Assembly: GCA_002077065.1 (NCBI GenBank)
Contig: NAJO01000003.1
Coordinates: forward strand, 620,001 to 684,000
Reading direction: 5' to 3'
DNA: 64,000 nt
Source: Cryoendolithus antarcticus
Taxonomy: Eukaryota > Ascomycota > Dothideomycetes > Cladosporiales > Cladosporiaceae
The position numbers and the translations under genes were made by a program. Shown in pieces: positions 63,401-64,000 of this stretch. The notes under the pieces were generated by a model. That model worked only from the letters and a program-made list of their open reading frames with translations. It did no database searches and was not told where the DNA came from. Numbering within the stretch: position 1 is the stretch's first letter; the number at the start of each line of letters is the position of its first letter.

Positions 63401-64000
63401 GAGGATCGAACTTGCCGGTGTATGCGTTGTTCATGTCGTTCGCAACCATCATCTGATACCAGCTGTCCGCGAAGTTCACTGGGCCATCGTTGGCAGCCAA
63501 CAAATTACCATCCAGACCAAGAAAGCGCATCAAGCCACGGTAGATCGTATAGTGAAAGGCTCCCGCGTCCAGCGCAGAGTGCCCCTGCTCGCGGAGATAC
63601 TGCGTCTTGTTCGACGTCACGACCTCGGTCAAGTTGTCGACGGCCATGCTTGGGTCCTTGCCTCGTCCGTAGTAGACAGCGCCATCTGAGTTGCCGTTGA
63701 CGACTTCGCCAGGGATAAAGAAGTTGTTCTTACCAAGCTTGGCGGCACACTGTCGCACAGTATTCGAGAAGCTGCCCATAGAATCCACCGTCGTCTGCAT
63801 GGCTTTGTCGATTCGGAAGCCGTCGAAGTCCAGCGCCTCCACCTGCAAGCACGAAAGACGCGCGATCTTTGCTAGCACTGACGGATCCCAATCTCTCAGC
63901 CTGTCTTGTACTCCGTTGAACTTCGACAGCTGCTTCTGCCATTCAGGGTAGACGCCAAAAGCGCCCACATCACCGTACTGATCAAAATCACTTTTCATGC
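57489..64000 (-). CDS. AGS1: Cell-wall alpha-1,3-glucan synthase, C-terminal ~2,170 aa
   Basis: Plasma-membrane synthase making cell-wall alpha-1,3-glucan; the full protein is about 2,400 residues, so the first 200-250 lie beyond the right edge. Visible in order: an extracellular GH13 amylase-like domain with DFDGFRIDKA (nucleophile Asp) and FFIPGEVVNG (acid/base Glu), which links or primes chains; a membrane helix near residue 845 (WLQLIVFILLATVPVG); and a cytosolic GT5 glycogen-synthase-like domain (about 935-1440) with KIGGLG, HINDYHGTVAPLY, FVGRWSMQKGID and RDEPFGLVAVEFG. A serine-rich linker follows, then about ten membrane segments (1,740-2,169) forming the putative export channel. All catalytic motifs are intact and no introns are seen in this part. 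The frame ends at TAG 57489. Confidence 0.96.
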   Translation of the reverse strand, partial: MKSDFDQYGDVGAFGVYPEWQKQLSKFNGVQDRLRDWDPSVLAKIARLSCLQVEALDFDGFRIDKAMQTTVDSMGSFSNTVRQCAAKLGKNNFFIPGEVVNGNSDGAVYYGRGKDPSMAVDNLTEVVTSNKTQYLREQGHSALDAGAFHYTIYRGLMRFLGLDGNLLAANDGPVNFADSWYQMMVANDMNNAYTGKFDPRHMYGTSNQDVLRWPGLSNGTERQLLGDFITTLTVPGIPLKSWGEEQAFYTLDNTATNYVYGRQSMTSAQSWQMHGCYKIGTVNLFKAPFNSSLTACQDNNVSLDHRDSSHPVYGLTKQMYELRRRYPVLNDGFTLRQLSNQTFNYTLPGSFEIPTETGLYSMYRGRFEGVQDLTGQGMHGNQGVWLLYSNFNGSRDYVGDCSDDQAAIVSPFESNITVKNLFYPFDEWDTTMSPKILNIEGSSDPNGCLPSVNMTLYGWKAFVPKANWTTPSPVVTKFLPGHDARILSNGGSTSVDIEIRYSAEMDCDSVKSGIVVNSTTEAGQQAQIDQSSIQCLTIDPLNEAYYYGPSPSIWRMRATLNNVYDGIHQVSFNNGTSTAGDTFTDSNDRFMLRVGKADNVIVFPMVSNYSTTLLYKDTNKVKRDTKLPEPSEHITQGSEYFVQHKAAGADKWRYSMSFGAVWSNWLDYVPGNASLEDLTWTGNSNRQRWEGAHVKVQYWSKMAGSSNHVVEGDASDYTGPPRRFPHFFIHGAFNQYGYDAGLENQMKQMDNGSWIYDFMTEWPTNFQLNVWGMAADGTPDVSYAFGDVDNDTLVERISPVSLQPAVTNITNNGPEAPYLAWRILFNDADMRYYLVPIGNRWLQLIVFILLATVPVGTAVLGTWLYIRAFYGVKFNEIGLVEKKNVMAQVFHRRNKLDEKNSALSSPSSSPRILPAHENSRGSIIQDNFGAGAIVEGKRRCVLIGTMEYDISDWNIKIKIGGLGVMAQLMGKNLQHQDLVWVVPCAGGIDYPVDTPGLPIDVTILGRTYEVQVQYHKLANITYMLLDAPVFRRQTAKEPYPARMDDLDSAIYYSAWNQCIAEAMRRFPVDLYHINDYHGTVAPLYLLPDTVPCCLSLHNAEFQGLWPMRNPREVDEICSVFNLPESVVGKYVQFGEVFNLLHAGASILRIHQKGFGAVGVSKKYGKRSWARYPIFWGLKRIGALPNPDPSDIAEWDKKLANPDDIHIDQVAESGRASLKRQAQEWANLDQRADAELFVFVGRWSMQKGIDLIADVFPAVLEQNDKVQLMCIGPTIDLYGTFAALKLDVMMKKYPGRVFSKPEFTALPPFIFSGAEFALIPSRDEPFGLVAVEFGRKGALGVGSRVGGLGQMPGWWYTIESTTTKHQMHQFKMAIDGALNAGYETRAMMRARSAKQRFPVAQWKEDLEILQTASIKIHKKRMEHVTDRQTGLASGTTSGWATPNLPGWMTPRSGRATPNGFGTPRGGNTPAGSRPGTRPSSPNRSRATSPTRDAALSLGMRHGPGHMGYGQDGRRNSPESGGSSGRPLSSIEDEEIINEEMAELAKRKSRIVASQNANGQFNFELRDHNNDRNPTFPPRSYDVHSYSPAQTPGTMTPIEGSHQPFLMHPNPSFLSHGGGSGTQTPLSTERVVDEKSDKAPQELTPFFTDPTGLYFRTFEKMLGELNGKTSEGPLCIEAYLEKSEKTWFNRLHAVKMNRDQTPSASRMATPAGSIFEGMDSEEPMSQFLLPENYQPPTGLRRIMSTKLGDWPIYSFFLALGQILAANSYQITLLTGQQGQTAVELYAIAGIYLVSSLTWWYIFRRLPCKFVICFPWFFYGLGFMLLAFAPYGSTESVRGWVQHVATGSYAVGSAAGSFMFSQNFGSTGSAPVKEWAFRACAIQGTQQLYVIALWFWGTALTRAATAGKSTDYGPRMTGIGVPISIFFWVIGIVLWIGLPDFYRQKPGGLPSFYTAALRRKIILWFFFAVFVQNFFLSAPYGRNWAYLWSSQHAPRWAIFLLILLFFVVIWAGILIYFGHLSLTHSWILPMFAVALIAPRWCQIWWGTSNLGSYLPWAGSPVASAILGRALWLWLGVLDSLQGVGIGMLLLQTLTRFHITFALVGAQVLGSIGTIIARADGLSSTGPLPYFPSIATNVGEGLSYVGFWVCLGFQVLICGGYFLFFRKEQLSKP

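Overview
This is a 64-kb chromosomal segment of a filamentous ascomycete (Pezizomycotina). Protein-coding genes lie on both strands. Introns are short (49-209 nt, one of 270), with GT..AG ends and fungal CTNAC/CTGAC-type branch sites. The gene set is typical of filamentous fungi: GINS Psf3, Blm10, eL8, Aha1, a dynactin subunit, an alpha-1,3-glucan synthase, a Pho85-type cyclin, a fungal P450 and a Gap1-type permease. Gene style suggests a dothideomycete, but nothing in the window proves the class. The species cannot be named from the sequence. Many reading frames appear to begin at GTG or TTG; the coordinates given here use the first sensible ATG or a spliced model instead.

Layout. 1-7 kb: 3' part of a P450, a RibD-like deaminase, a DNAJC9-like co-chaperone, an amino acid permease and a cysteine-rich F-box-like protein. 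7-21.5 kb is a dense housekeeping block: the proteasome activator Blm10, the replication factor Psf3 (two MluI cell-cycle boxes in front of it), ribosomal protein eL8, an SLC49/FLVCR-like transporter and the HECT ligase Hul5/UBE3C. 21.5-29.5 kb is gene-poor and accessory. It holds a tandem Zn2Cys6 cluster remnant, a two-exon gene of unknown family, two diverged paralogs of unknown function, a duplicated upstream region and an ankyrin protein. 29.5-64 kb returns to conserved genes: three long, largely disordered proteins (one with a centrosomin CM1 motif), a Dal5-type transporter, a 2H phosphoesterase, a SET-domain protein, Aha1, dynactin p27, a conserved YYDDL-motif protein, a secreted FAD oxidoreductase, a Pcl-type cyclin, and the C-terminal 2,170 or so residues of an alpha-1,3-glucan synthase that runs off the right edge.

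The genes do not form one pathway or a secondary-metabolite cluster. They are mostly independent, with divergent promoters (Blm10/Psf3, eL8/SLC49, YYDDL protein/FAD oxidase) and convergent ends (DNAJC9/permease, SLC49/Hul5). The most unusual stretch is 22.4-28.3 kb, which looks like a fast-evolving, duplication-prone island. Other notable points are the separately spliced proteasome-docking tail of Blm10, the eL8 start codon sitting alone in its exon, and a near-perfect palindrome in the leader of the cyclin gene.
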